From contig JASANC010002589.1 in assembly GCA_030248135.1 (NCBI GenBank), positions 20,920 through 84,919 of the forward strand: DNA of 64,000 bases, read 5' to 3'. The position numbers and the translations under genes are program-made. The notes below the pieces were generated by a model that saw only the letters and a list, made by a program, of their open reading frames with translations, made no database searches and was not told the origin of the DNA. Positions 55,676-64,000 of the stretch are shown here, one piece after another. This DNA comes from Theristus sp. LFF4_11 (taxonomy: Eukaryota > Nematoda > Chromadorea > Monhysterida > Xyalidae). Position 1 is the stretch's first letter, and every line of letters begins with the position of its first letter.

Positions 55676-57664
55676 ATGAGACGATGCAAGGTCAGCAAAC
55701 GGCCGGTGTTGGTATTTGGATGCATGTTTTTTATTACTGTGGCAATGCTTGCAATAAAATTCAAGCACAGAATTCATGATAAAATAAGTGGCTACCGTGT
55801 TCGTGATTGGTTGAACTACCCAACATCACTCAGTAAACAGCTGTCGCCATGGGTTAAGTCGACTGATCAAACTCGTAGTAATGCGGTCTCATCAAAACCT
55901 GCTGCTCAAATGGCAGATTTACCAAAGAAAAAAGATATGCCAAATCGGCCATCAGGCCAAGCAAACAGACCGTTGTCAAAAACTCAGTTTGTTTCTTCGG
56001 CGCCAATAATTGTGCGCGAGACTACTCACATCAATCAGAGCAAGACGTCACTACTAACTACCACGACTTCGAAACCAAAACTAAATTCATTGAAAACCGG
56101 CAGGAACTCTGGCACGACTAAAATTTCAAGACTTCAATCGAACGTATCAACGTTTCGAAACCAGTCGGTGGGGACTAACAATGATCAACCAAATAACTTG
56201 ACCGCTGACGCAACAAAGAACGTGTTCAATTCGTCGTTATCAAATGCAAAGCGCTCAACGAATAGATCAGAAGTGCGCATGAGCTCTTTGGTGTCGCCGT
56301 CGCCATCTGCCGTGGCCGTCACCAAGTCGCAGCGTGCTTCAACAAATTCATCCATCGCGGCCGCATGCCAATGCCTTGATTCATCAGGGAAGATTTATGA
56401 TTTCTGCTATCGGTACAATGCGACCGTGATTGGCAAGCGAATGAGCTGCGCATCGTTGCAGCACCTGCGGGCGTTCGGAATACTGGAGAAAATTGGTTAC
56501 TGTCACTGAAAAAATTGTTTCCGGATTCATAATAAACAGGATATTGTTACGCTTTTAATCTGACCTTATTGTTCAAACTTCAGAAGACACAAAACGATTC
56601 ACAGTGAACAAGAACCCACCGATCATAATGGCTGCATCATCAAATCATTACGGCGAGCTGGTCCTTGGAATCGGCAGTGCACAAAAGCGTTGGCCAAACA
56701 TCAGTATTGTGTTTTACGATTTGGGACTAAACGCAAATCAAGTGGGCAACGTGAAGCGCATATGCAACTTGCAGTACCGAAAGTTCAACTTTTCTCACTA
56801 TCCGCCAGATACGCGAAACTTGTTTCATTACCGCTGGAAACCGATCATTCTTTCAGTTAGTGCATTAGTGTTTTTGAGCAATGAAAAGCAACGATTATGG
56901 CACAGACAATATGACAGTCACACTCGATGCCACTTCTGGCCCGTTTTTCAGATGGTTTTCAATGAGTTTCCAAATGGATTCTGGTACGCTGACACGTCAC
57001 TTCGCTATCATGGCAAAATCAAAGCTGACGAATTGTACAAACGACTTCAGGATCAGCAAATGGACGTTTCATTAACGTTGTACATGAATTTAAGCACTTT
57101 TGTGGTGACTGACGGAAGTTGGTTTGTCATCTTGTGAGCGGCTTTTCCAGTTGAAGCGTTGAAGCGCACTGCCAGTAGATAATGCAGTAACACTGCACCT
57201 TCATAGAAATGTACAAGTACTTGCCGACTGACATTCGACGTCTGCAGAGCATCGGCGATGAGGGGGCGGTCATCAGTTCTGGGTTCGCACGGAGCACTCG
57301 CGTCAAACGCTAATGTGGTGTGTTGAAACTCGGTTGCTTGTCAATGTCGCAAATGAAATTGCTTGCCGGCATCAGTGGACACAAGTGCATGGTTGCTTAC
57401 AGGTACGTGTTATGCGCGTTGGAGCCACAGTGCATGGCACCACATCCCGGTCTCAGTTTGTACTGTCGCTTCAACAAAAAAGACGTCTATCGTTCGCACG
57501 CTGGCTGTCACCGTTACGATCAATCAGCAATTAATATCATTCTAGCGAATCGCCATAACTTTAATGAGACGCGATACTTGATAATGGGAAAAGGAGACTT
57601 TTATATTGATTTTGCGACAACGCGACAACGTTTGGATGCCCATCAACCAAAGAAATGCAAATGA
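55676..57664 (+). CDS. DUF1647-family protein, type II membrane protein with long stem (5 exons)
   Basis: Likely Golgi-located; biochemical role unknown, glycosyltransferase-like by context. Exons: 55676-56495, 56584-56855, 56952-57117, 57207-57282 (end uncertain), 57403-57664; about 531 aa. ATG 55676 is followed by an anchor (PVLVFGCMFFITVAMLAI) and a Ser/Thr/Lys/Asn-rich stem of about 200 residues, then CQCLDSSGKIYDFCYRY and IGKRMSC. Family core: PIIMAASSNHYGELV, SIVFYDLGL, RKFNFSHYPPD, YRWKPIILS joined to MVFNEFPNGFWYADTSLRY, MYKYLPTD, YVLCALEPQCMAP and AGCHRYDQSAINIILAN. Intron 2 (96 nt) is a multiple of three with no stop. The exon 4/5 junction (TCTGG|GTTCGC to TTACAG) fits phase but leaves the segment shorter than I expect. 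Converges on the gene at 57929. Confidence 0.85.
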
Positions 57665-57750
57665 TCGCAATTTGTCTGAGCACGGTGGACTGTGTACCGA
57701 CAGCAATTTTGCAGTGTTGCAATGCATCGTGTGATGAGACCCACCAAACT

Positions 57751-57912
57751 ACACTCGAACTCTAAATTATGGGGAGTCAGCTGATTGGGTGGAATTACAG
57801 TATGTATGCAGTGTGTGCAAACCAAACTCCACCCCACAGCGATGCCTGCACAGAATGCATACCGTAATCACCAATCAATCAGCTGGTTCCCCATAGTTTA
57901 GAGTTCGACTGT
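57751..57912. mobile_element. MITE with CAcTCGAACTCTAAA ends (about 160 bp)
   Basis: TACACTCGAACTCTAAATTA...CAGCTGATTGG is inverted at the right as CCAATCAATCAGCTGGTTCC...TAGAGTTCGACTGTA, with TA at both ends. A half copy (GTTGAACTCTAAATTTATAG) is at about 36900 in C1GALT intron 4. It lies between two convergent genes. Confidence 0.7.
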
Positions 57913-57928
57913 ATTGTCAATATTTGTG

Positions 57929-60900
57929 TCAGCTTTTATTCTGACTTGTCCTTTGATACACACAATCTGTAACAAACATGACTTGATCATAACCATGTTG
58001 TTTCATGTAACTCTGAAGTTCTCTGTATTTGCTCAAAGGACACTCAATCATAAAAACATCTATTTGTACAGAGCCCCACGGGATGGAGTCAAGTACTGAC
58101 AATTCCCAGCCTTCGACGTCTAAAGAGAAAAAATCAATTTTCGTTATGTTCAAAACGTTGAACAGTGCTCCTGCGGGCACGCACATGACCGATGCATTTG
58201 CTGAGTTCCAATCATTCCAAATACCTTTGGTGTGCCTCGTGAACTGAAAAATTAGCGCCTATAAGCTCATCAAGCTTTATAACTTTGGGAATCTGCCCTG
58301 TTTTCCTGCAAACCATACAGCACCACGCTTTGGTTTCAGTGCCTTTCAATGATGACTTAGCAAACAAAACCGAAAAAAATCGGTTACACAAAACTCGGGT
58401 ACGCCCAGATAGGTATTGTAGAATTATTCAAACGTGTCCGGACTAAAATGACGTCATTTGCTTTAAAAACGCTCGTTTGTCAACGTACAGGCACTAAAAT
58501 GTCAGTTTGGTGTGACTGATTCGACATTCACCATTTGTTTACGGAAAGAAATCGGCTAAACAAAAAGACTGGCTTGCTGTGAACGGCAAGCGCATGTTTG
58601 GCGGCACATGACGTCATTTCAGTGGGACACGTTTAAAAAATAGGTCATACTTCCATTAAAACAACACCTCGGTGATCGTGGTTACGTTCATGAGGCATCC
58701 ACGCCACTCGTGTGCACGTCTGTTTTTTGTCAGCATTCTGTTGTACAGCCGGTTGCCTGGCTCTATCAGGACACCAGTCCAATTGTAGGAACGCTCCAGT
58801 TGCAGAGTATTCGACATGCGTTCGCCGTCCATGGCACCAATCTGCAGATTATGGTATCAAATGTGCTTTGCAAGAGTACCCATATGGAATCTGATGTTGT
58901 GCCACACAAGTGCAATATTATGATATCTTTTTGTGCAAAGGAGGAGTAATGTCGAATGGATCTGTGGAAAAGCCGCGCAGCTGAAAACTGAACGCGCTGT
59001 TTTGGCGCCCGAATGTCGTTCGAAAATGAATTGAGAATTTTACTCGTGAAACAAAATTCTGATTAGTTTTGCTTTTCATTTTTTTGCACAAAAAACTGCC
59101 GTCAGATACGTGTAATGTCCTACTTTAGCCTTCGTGTCTGCACTCTCACACAAAGCCGGGTTTACGGTGAGCTGCTTCTGACAGAACCGTTGACTTCCAA
59201 TGCTCATCTACTTTTTTCCTAGATGCTCAACGCTTTTCTTAATTCTTTGTTAAGCTATTTTTCCTTGGTTCGTTCTCGTACATTATAAAAGTGTCGTGTT
59301 TTATGAGTTTAGCATGTGCCGTTCGTGCCATTTTGTCCCTCTTTATTTCTATCGTCTTTCGTCGTCGTTTTAATAAAAGTAACGTCGTTTTAATAAAAGT
59401 GAAGTCGTTTTAATTGAGTAAAAGTGAAGTAAAGTAATAAAAAACCCAACGTCGTCCACCGGTCATCACACACAGCAGCTCGGATCGGTTGGCAGTCCAG
59501 TGAGCCATTCACACACACCAAAGCAGAACATCTCAGTGGAGGTCCCGCCGAGACAATGCTGGGTGGCGACGTCGCGTGCACCGAGGCCATGGAGGGCCAG
59601 TGCAGAAAGGCCATGGAGGGTCAGCATCGACGAGAGGCGGTGGCGTGCTGCGCGTCTTCGCGTATCGTCGAGTGTCGCCGAGGCAGATCAGCGGAGTGGC
59701 GGGCGCACCAGTGGCTGGCAGAACGTCGCATGGAACGGAGGCACGGTGGCTGGAGTTGTGGCGGCATGCGAGCTGAGACGGCGTCGATCTATGGCACGGC
59801 CGGGTTTCGCCGAGGGCAGCTTTCGAGAAAGCCGAAACGCCGCAGCGGATATTTGGTTGGTCGGAGTTTTTTTCGGTCTCCGTGACTCAAACCGATACGG
59901 AGTTATTTCGGTCTCCGAGACTCAAACCGAACGGAGGACGGCCTCCGTGATCAAAAACGTGATTGGCTGTGGTGGTGTTGCTGAAGAAGGCTGCGAGGAG
60001 AAGTTTGGTTGTGGCGCAGTGAAGCGCAGTAGAAGTTTTATTGTTTAGCCACGGTTCTTTGATTTTAAAGTCTCCAGTAAACTGCGACGTAGAGTGCAGT
60101 TGCGCCATAGTCTTCTGCTGATTTGTAACAGTTTTGTAACAGTTTTGTTTGATTTTATTTGTTTTGTTTTACCCCCGTTTTCAGTGTGGGGAGAGGGTGA
60201 ACTGTTTTAATGTTTTTTCTTCTATTTTAGTTTTGGCGGTCTTTCTTTGGGGTTTTTCGACGCATTTCGACTGCCGTGCGTGATCACAGTTTTAACAATC
60301 GTGACTTTCAATTTTGGCAGTTCAGGTTTTCGACTTTGATGATAATTGTTGATCTTTGCTTTCTTTTTTTGCTTCTAGCTTTTGAAGTTTGTTTTTTAGA
60401 ATTTTCTCGGATTTCAAGTGATTCAATTTCAGTTCCGTTTGAGTTGGAGCATTTAGGAGTTTTGAAATGAGTGGAAGCAGGTGCCCAGGTCAGACAGTGC
60501 ACCAGACACTCGGCTGCGTAGGGAGAGTGACGTCGCGAGGGCGCTCCGTATGGGGGAGTAGGGTATTGTAATGTCCTACTTTAGCCTTCGTGTCTGCACT
60601 CTCACACAAAGCCGGGTTTACGGTGAGCTGCTTCTGACAGAACCGTTGACTTCCAATGCTCATCTACTTTTTTCCTAGATGCTCAACGCTTTTCTTAATT
60701 CTTTGTTAAGCTATTTTTCCTTGGTTCGTTCTCGTACATTATAAAAGTGTCGTGTTTTATGAGTTTAGCATGTGCCGTTCGTGCCATTTTGTCCCTCTTT
60801 ATTTCTATCGTCTTTCGTCGTCGTTTTAATAAAAGTAACGTCGTTTTAATAAAAGTGAAGTCGTTTTAATTGAGTAAAAGTGAAGTAAAGTAATAAAAAA

Positions 60901-61536
60901 CCCAACGTCGTCCACCGGTCATCACACACAGCAGCTCGGATCGGTTGGCAGTCCAGTGAGCCATTCACACACACCTAAGCAGAACATCGCATACGCTCAG
61001 TTTTATTGCCGCGCGCGCAGCCGTGATACATTTTCTGTATTTGTGCATATTGGGACACGTTTAATTGGACAAATAATACTTCAGCACGGGGTCTTTTTCA
61101 GCATTTAGAGTTTTTACAGTACAGTTACAGTTCGGTTTTGGTTCCGCTCATTAAAACGAAGGTTTCGGTTTTGGTGAACTATGCAAACGGCAACCATGCA
61201 CAATACAGCATGACCTCACCTTACCTCGACAAAGAATCCATGTCTTTTGTGTTTCAGAACTTTTTTTATAACATTGCGCATTTGACCGTACTGAGAAAGG
61301 TCGTGTTGATGAGGCTTTTCCAAGTGGTAGCTGCTGTGGATGCTTGCAGGTGGCCTGATGGTGTCGCGAAGGTACTGTAGTGTGCGGCTGTCATATGGAA
61401 CGTGAGGCAGCAGCGATCTCGACTCAGTCGTTTGGTTGAGTGATTCTCCAGTAAATCGAATAGATGTGCTAGTCAATGATTTCAGTAAAAAGTTATGGGC
61501 CGGGCGGTTCTGCGCCAACATGTAAACAAGAACCAT
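57929..61536 (-). CDS. FkbM/Star-like methyltransferase-domain protein (3 or more exons)
   Basis: SAM methyltransferase fold of the FkbM group, closest in motif layout to animal Star-like proteins. Exons: (61556 or ATG 61536)-61225, 58841-58686, 58243-57929; about 260 aa from ATG 61536. Landmarks: anchor TAMVLVYMLA, YDSRTLQYLRDTI, HDLSQYGQ, HGFFVE joined across intron 1 to IGAMDGERMSNTLQLER (SAM motif I), WTGVLIEPG, NRRAHEWRGCL, then CVPAGALFNVLNITKID, FFSLDVEGWELSVLDSIPW and VFMIECP. A strong acceptor (TTACTAACAG at 61557) suggests an upstream first exon I could not place. Intron 1 (2.4 kb) contains an LTR element; intron 2 contains a palindromic MITE. An extra internal exon near 58260-58310 is possible. 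Confidence 0.82.
58431..58647. mobile_element. palindromic MITE (ACGTGTCC / ATGACGTCAT), copy 3
   Basis: AACGTGTCCGGACTAAAATG then ACGTCATTTGC at the left; CACATGACGTCATTTCAGTG then GGACACGTTTAAAAAATAGG at the right. In intron 2 of the FkbM/Star-like gene. Confidence 0.75.
59111..59534 (+). repeat. 5' LTR of the 59111-60990 element
   Basis: Starts TGTAATGTCCTACTTTAGCC and ends CAAAGCAGAACATCTC. Its end is set by the target duplication and the adjacent primer-binding site. Confidence 0.88.
60567..60990 (+). repeat. 3' LTR of the 59111-60990 element
   Basis: Same 424 bp as the 5' LTR except for CCTAAG in place of CCAAAG and CATCGC in place of CATCTC at its end. Confidence 0.88.
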
Positions 61537-61556
61537 CGCCGTTACAGCAAGCAACC

Positions 61557-62338
61557 CTGTTAGTAAAAATGTATATCAGCTAATGGAAAAACAGTAACCT
61601 TGGACGAACTAAACAAACACATCATACATTGTATGACATACCCAAAAAATATAAAGATTTTACAGCTGCTGTCACGTGCTGTCGCTCTTCATTGTGAACC
61701 ATATTATTGAAAGAATATTGATATAAAAGAATAGATACCCTATTGACCGTTTAGTTATTTGATTGCTTCCTTTAGCATTGCTAATTGAGTCGACACGCAT
61801 AAAATGAGTGAATAAACACATGTACAAAATACCACCTTCATTGTAAAATATATAGCTGTATACTTGATGCCATATTTAAGGGCTAAAGCTGAATCAATAA
61901 GCTAGTGTGACGATGCTAACTTAATTAATCGAACTCGTTAACATAGCAACGCATGCTAGTATTATTCTTTCCACTTTTATCAATTTTGTAGGTTCTGCAT
62001 CTGAATACAACTTGTAGGTTCTGCAGACGTGGAAAGAAAACCAGTTTCAATCTTTATTACACAATGTGCTTACTTGAAGATCAAACTTTTTTAGGTGATG
62101 ATAAAATTTCAATTCATAAAGACTGAAACTGGTAAATTGAAATTTTACCATCACCTAAAAAAGTTTCATCTTCAAGTAAGCACATTGTGTAACATAATTT
62201 TTAAGAACTCTATTTTTAATACATTGACAGCAAACTAAACTAATATAGACCACATATTTTGGTATGTTATCTCCAACAACATAAAAACAATCAATGTCTA
62301 AAAACAGCAAAGCAGTGAAAGAAAACGTTCGTAAAATA
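61557..62338. other. spacer between the FkbM/Star-like gene and the partial sulfotransferase
   Basis: AT-rich. A near-perfect inverted repeat centres on about 62120: TTACTTGAAGATCAAACTTT then TTTAGGTGATG at 62071-62100, and its inverse at 62148-62181. The missing first exon of the FkbM/Star-like gene may lie here, but I cannot identify it. Confidence 0.4.
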
Positions 62339-62528
62339 CTACACATTTGAATAAGAACTGTTTGAGTTCAGCAGGTTTTGGCCTTGTTTTACATGTTCTT
62401 CAAAAATTTGCTTCCCCAGTTCATACAGCTGTACGTCAGCCCATTGAATATCGCGAATCATTTGAACTTGTTTTGCTGTCAACTGCTCCATAAGCTTTCG
62501 AGCTGAGCTTTTGTGGTAATTGTTGACT
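62339..62528 (-). CDS. last exon of a second Gal3ST-like sulfotransferase (partial)
   Basis: Starts after TTTTTTCTCCAG at 62529 and ends at the stop at 62339; 63 codons. NYHKSSARKLMEQLTAKQVQ and IRDIQWADVQLYELGKQIFEE align with the C-terminal exon of the Gal3ST-like gene at 21266-21483 (SYHAGSMAKTLSPRQLQQIQ; FQWADMRLYQEAKMIFE). The remaining exons should lie further along the minus strand beyond 64000; none is visible in 62529-64000, which is repeat. The phase of this exon differs from that of its relative, so it is a diverged paralogue. Could also be a detached relic. Confidence 0.6.
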
Positions 62529-62739
62529 CTGGAGAAAAAACACAAAATTATTGCAACTATTGTAAAAGACTAGCCAATTGACCCGAGCGTATGTGGCTTA
62601 ATCAATGCCAAGCCTTTTTGGTGAAGTGGCATTGACTTAGAAAGAAAAAACAGTAACGTTTACTGAATAATAACCCTGAAGAAAATTTACCTTGTGCTGC
62701 AGTGAAGTCGCCTACAATACAATATTTTTAATGTTATTC

Positions 62740-63410
62740 AAATAAATAAAAAATGCGAAGTTTATGATTTTGCTATTTTTACCCGTTTACCCTAACCGAA
62801 GGCACCCCTTTTTGTAAGTGAAGTAACAATGAAAAAAATATAAAAACTAACGTTTTTTTTCATTTACCCGTTTTAAAAAGCTAATGCTTTTTTACCCGTT
62901 TACCTAAGCCAAGCCTTTTTTGTAAAGTGAAAATGCGAAGTTTATGATTTTTCTATTTTTTACCCGTTCACCTTAACCTAAGTCAAGCCTTTTTGTATGT
63001 GAAGTAAGATTGAATAAAAACATAAAAATTAACGTTCTTTTTTCAATTACCCGTTCTTAAAAAGCTAATGCTTCTTTTACCCGTTTACCTAAGCCAAGCC
63101 TTTTTGCAAAGTGAAAATGCGAAGTTTATGATTTTGCTATTTTTACCCGTTCACCCTAACCTAAGTCAAGCCTTTTTGTAAGTTAAGTAAGATTGAAAAA
63201 AATATAAAAATTAACGTTTTTTTCATTAAAAAATACCCGTTTTAAAAAGCTAATGCTTCTTTTACCCGGTTATCCTAACATAAGCCAAGCCTTTTTTCTA
63301 AAGTGAAAAATGAATAGAAGAAACAAAAAAGTGACGTTTATAATTTCGTTTTAAAGTCATTGCTTCTTTTACCCGTTTACCCCAACATGACCCAAACATT
63401 TTGCAAAGTG
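62740..63410. repeat. tandem array, about 180-bp unit, about 4 copies
   Basis: Recurring AAATGCGAAGTTTATGATTT, TTTACCCGTTCACCCTAACC, TAAGTCAAGCCTTTTTGTAA and TTTTAAAAAGCTAATGCTTC, at about 62753, 62933 and 63117, with a decayed fourth copy. Non-coding; probably within an intron of the partial sulfotransferase gene. Confidence 0.75.
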
Positions 63411-63859
63411 AAAATGAATGGTAAATACCTTCGACCCAATTAAAAAAACTAACTTTTTCAGAGACGGTTTTGTCACATCTTTCGCAGTCGCTCGTCAAGT
63501 TTTGAGCAGCAACAATTGCCAGTTGCCCATCGTGCGTTACGTTGAAATTAAATATTGTTGAAGTTGAATACGTTGTTTTGAATCAAAAGTGCAACTTGCA
63601 ATTGCAATGCCGATGTCGATGCGCGTTTTGCAACCCGATTTTTAAAAAACAAAAAAGTTAAAACTTTTTTCACAGACGGTTTTGTTGCATCTTTCCCAGT
63701 CGATCATCAAGTTTTGATCAGCCACGCTTCCATTTGCCTATGCTGCGCTGAACTGTCTCTGTTGACCAAAGAGTATCATGATGACTTCAGCTATATGAAG
63801 AGAGACGTTTTGAAAAAACAATCTCAACTGGCATTAATAAAAATAGGTTAAGGAAATTG

Positions 63860-64000
63860 AGATGAAGTTTTCTTAAATAGCAAAAATGAGCGAAGTTTTC
63901 TTAAATAGCAAAAATGAGCGCCAATTCAAATTTCATGAAAATGACAGGGACAGACAGACAGACAGACAGACAAATTGCATTTTTAGTATAATAGATAGAT
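63860..64000. repeat. short direct repeat and (GACA)n followed by a TE-like end
   Basis: GAAGTTTTCTTAAATAGCAA then AAATGAGCG occurs twice in a row, then (GACA)n at about 63946-63972, then AAATTGCATTTTTAGTATAA. This layout is common at transposon 3' ends in invertebrates, but the family is not identified. Confidence 0.45.

Larger units (their letters stand above)
59111..60990 (+). mobile_element. non-autonomous LTR retroelement, recent insertion, in intron 1 of the FkbM/Star-like gene
   Basis: Two direct 424-bp LTRs (59111-59534 and 60567-60990) differ at only two positions that I can see. The 5-bp target duplication ATACG flanks the element (59106-59110, 60991-60995). A primer-binding site TGGAGGTCCCGCCGAGAC (59537-59554) starts 2 nt after the first LTR and would pair with a tRNA-Gln-like 3' end. 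A purine-rich tract GGGGGAGTAGGG precedes the second LTR. The LTR has a TATA-like TATAAAAG (59285) and AATAAA signals (near 59372 and 59391). The 1.03-kb interior has no gag or pol homology, only overlapping open frames at 59500-60048 and 59556-59885 of unknown meaning. It therefore depends on another element for mobility. Confidence 0.9.

Noticed and set aside
59500..60048. 182-codon host gene
   Set aside because: It starts inside the 5' LTR and lies wholly within the LTR element; no host-gene evidence.

Overview
This window is animal (metazoan) nuclear DNA. The coding sequence is split into short exons bounded by GT...AG introns, often with a TTTCAG-type 3' splice site. One gene is a GPI-anchored ephrin, a family found only in animals. 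Exons are visibly richer in GC than the AT-rich, transposon-filled introns and spacers. Several protein families (GT92, DUF273, DUF1647) are ones I know mainly as expanded families in nematodes. A repeat-rich nematode or a related invertebrate is therefore my best guess, but the sequence alone does not prove it.

Layout. From 1 to 14 kb an ephrin gene runs on the minus strand in six exons, with an 8.9-kb first intron. From 16.4 to 17.0 kb there is a 45-bp minisatellite. From 17.2 to 62.5 kb I reconstruct ten loci, all encoding glycan-modifying or methyltransferase-type enzymes, and most with an N-terminal membrane anchor typical of Golgi type II proteins. In order they are: FkbM-like methyltransferase (-), Gal-3-O-sulfotransferase-like (+), two tandem Methyltransf_24-type methyltransferases (-,-), core-1 beta-1,3-galactosyltransferase-like (+), GT92 glycosyltransferase (-), DUF273 GT-A-like glycosyltransferase (-), DUF1647 protein (+), FkbM/Star-like methyltransferase (-), and the last exon of a second Gal3ST-like gene (-). 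I assembled the exons by hand from reading frame, splice-site phase and family motifs. Most junctions close in phase; the uncertain ones are flagged.

Between and inside the genes lies a dense set of repeats. They include four copies of a G-rich/C-rich foldback element, a MITE family with TACGGTATGGCCG ends, a palindromic MITE with ACGTGTCC...ATGACGTCAT ends, mariner-like ends (CAGGGTGGGCCAAAA), a recent non-autonomous LTR element with near-identical LTRs and a 5-bp target duplication, a foldback element with a 9-bp target duplication, a large inverted repeat ending in a Helitron-like 3' terminus, a LINE reverse-transcriptase fragment interrupted by a MITE, and a 149-bp satellite.

How it may work together. 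Core-1 GalT starts T-antigen type O-glycans. GT92, DUF273 and DUF1647 proteins are known or suspected glycan enzymes. Gal3ST would add sulfate, and the four methyltransferases could add O-methyl groups. Three of the genes (second Methyltransf_24, GT92, DUF1647) share the same roughly 250-300-bp upstream module in the same orientation relative to the gene, backed by the same kind of tandem array, which points to joint regulation. A physical cluster for sulfated or methylated glycans in an animal is the most interesting reading of this window. It is an inference that needs expression and glycomics data.
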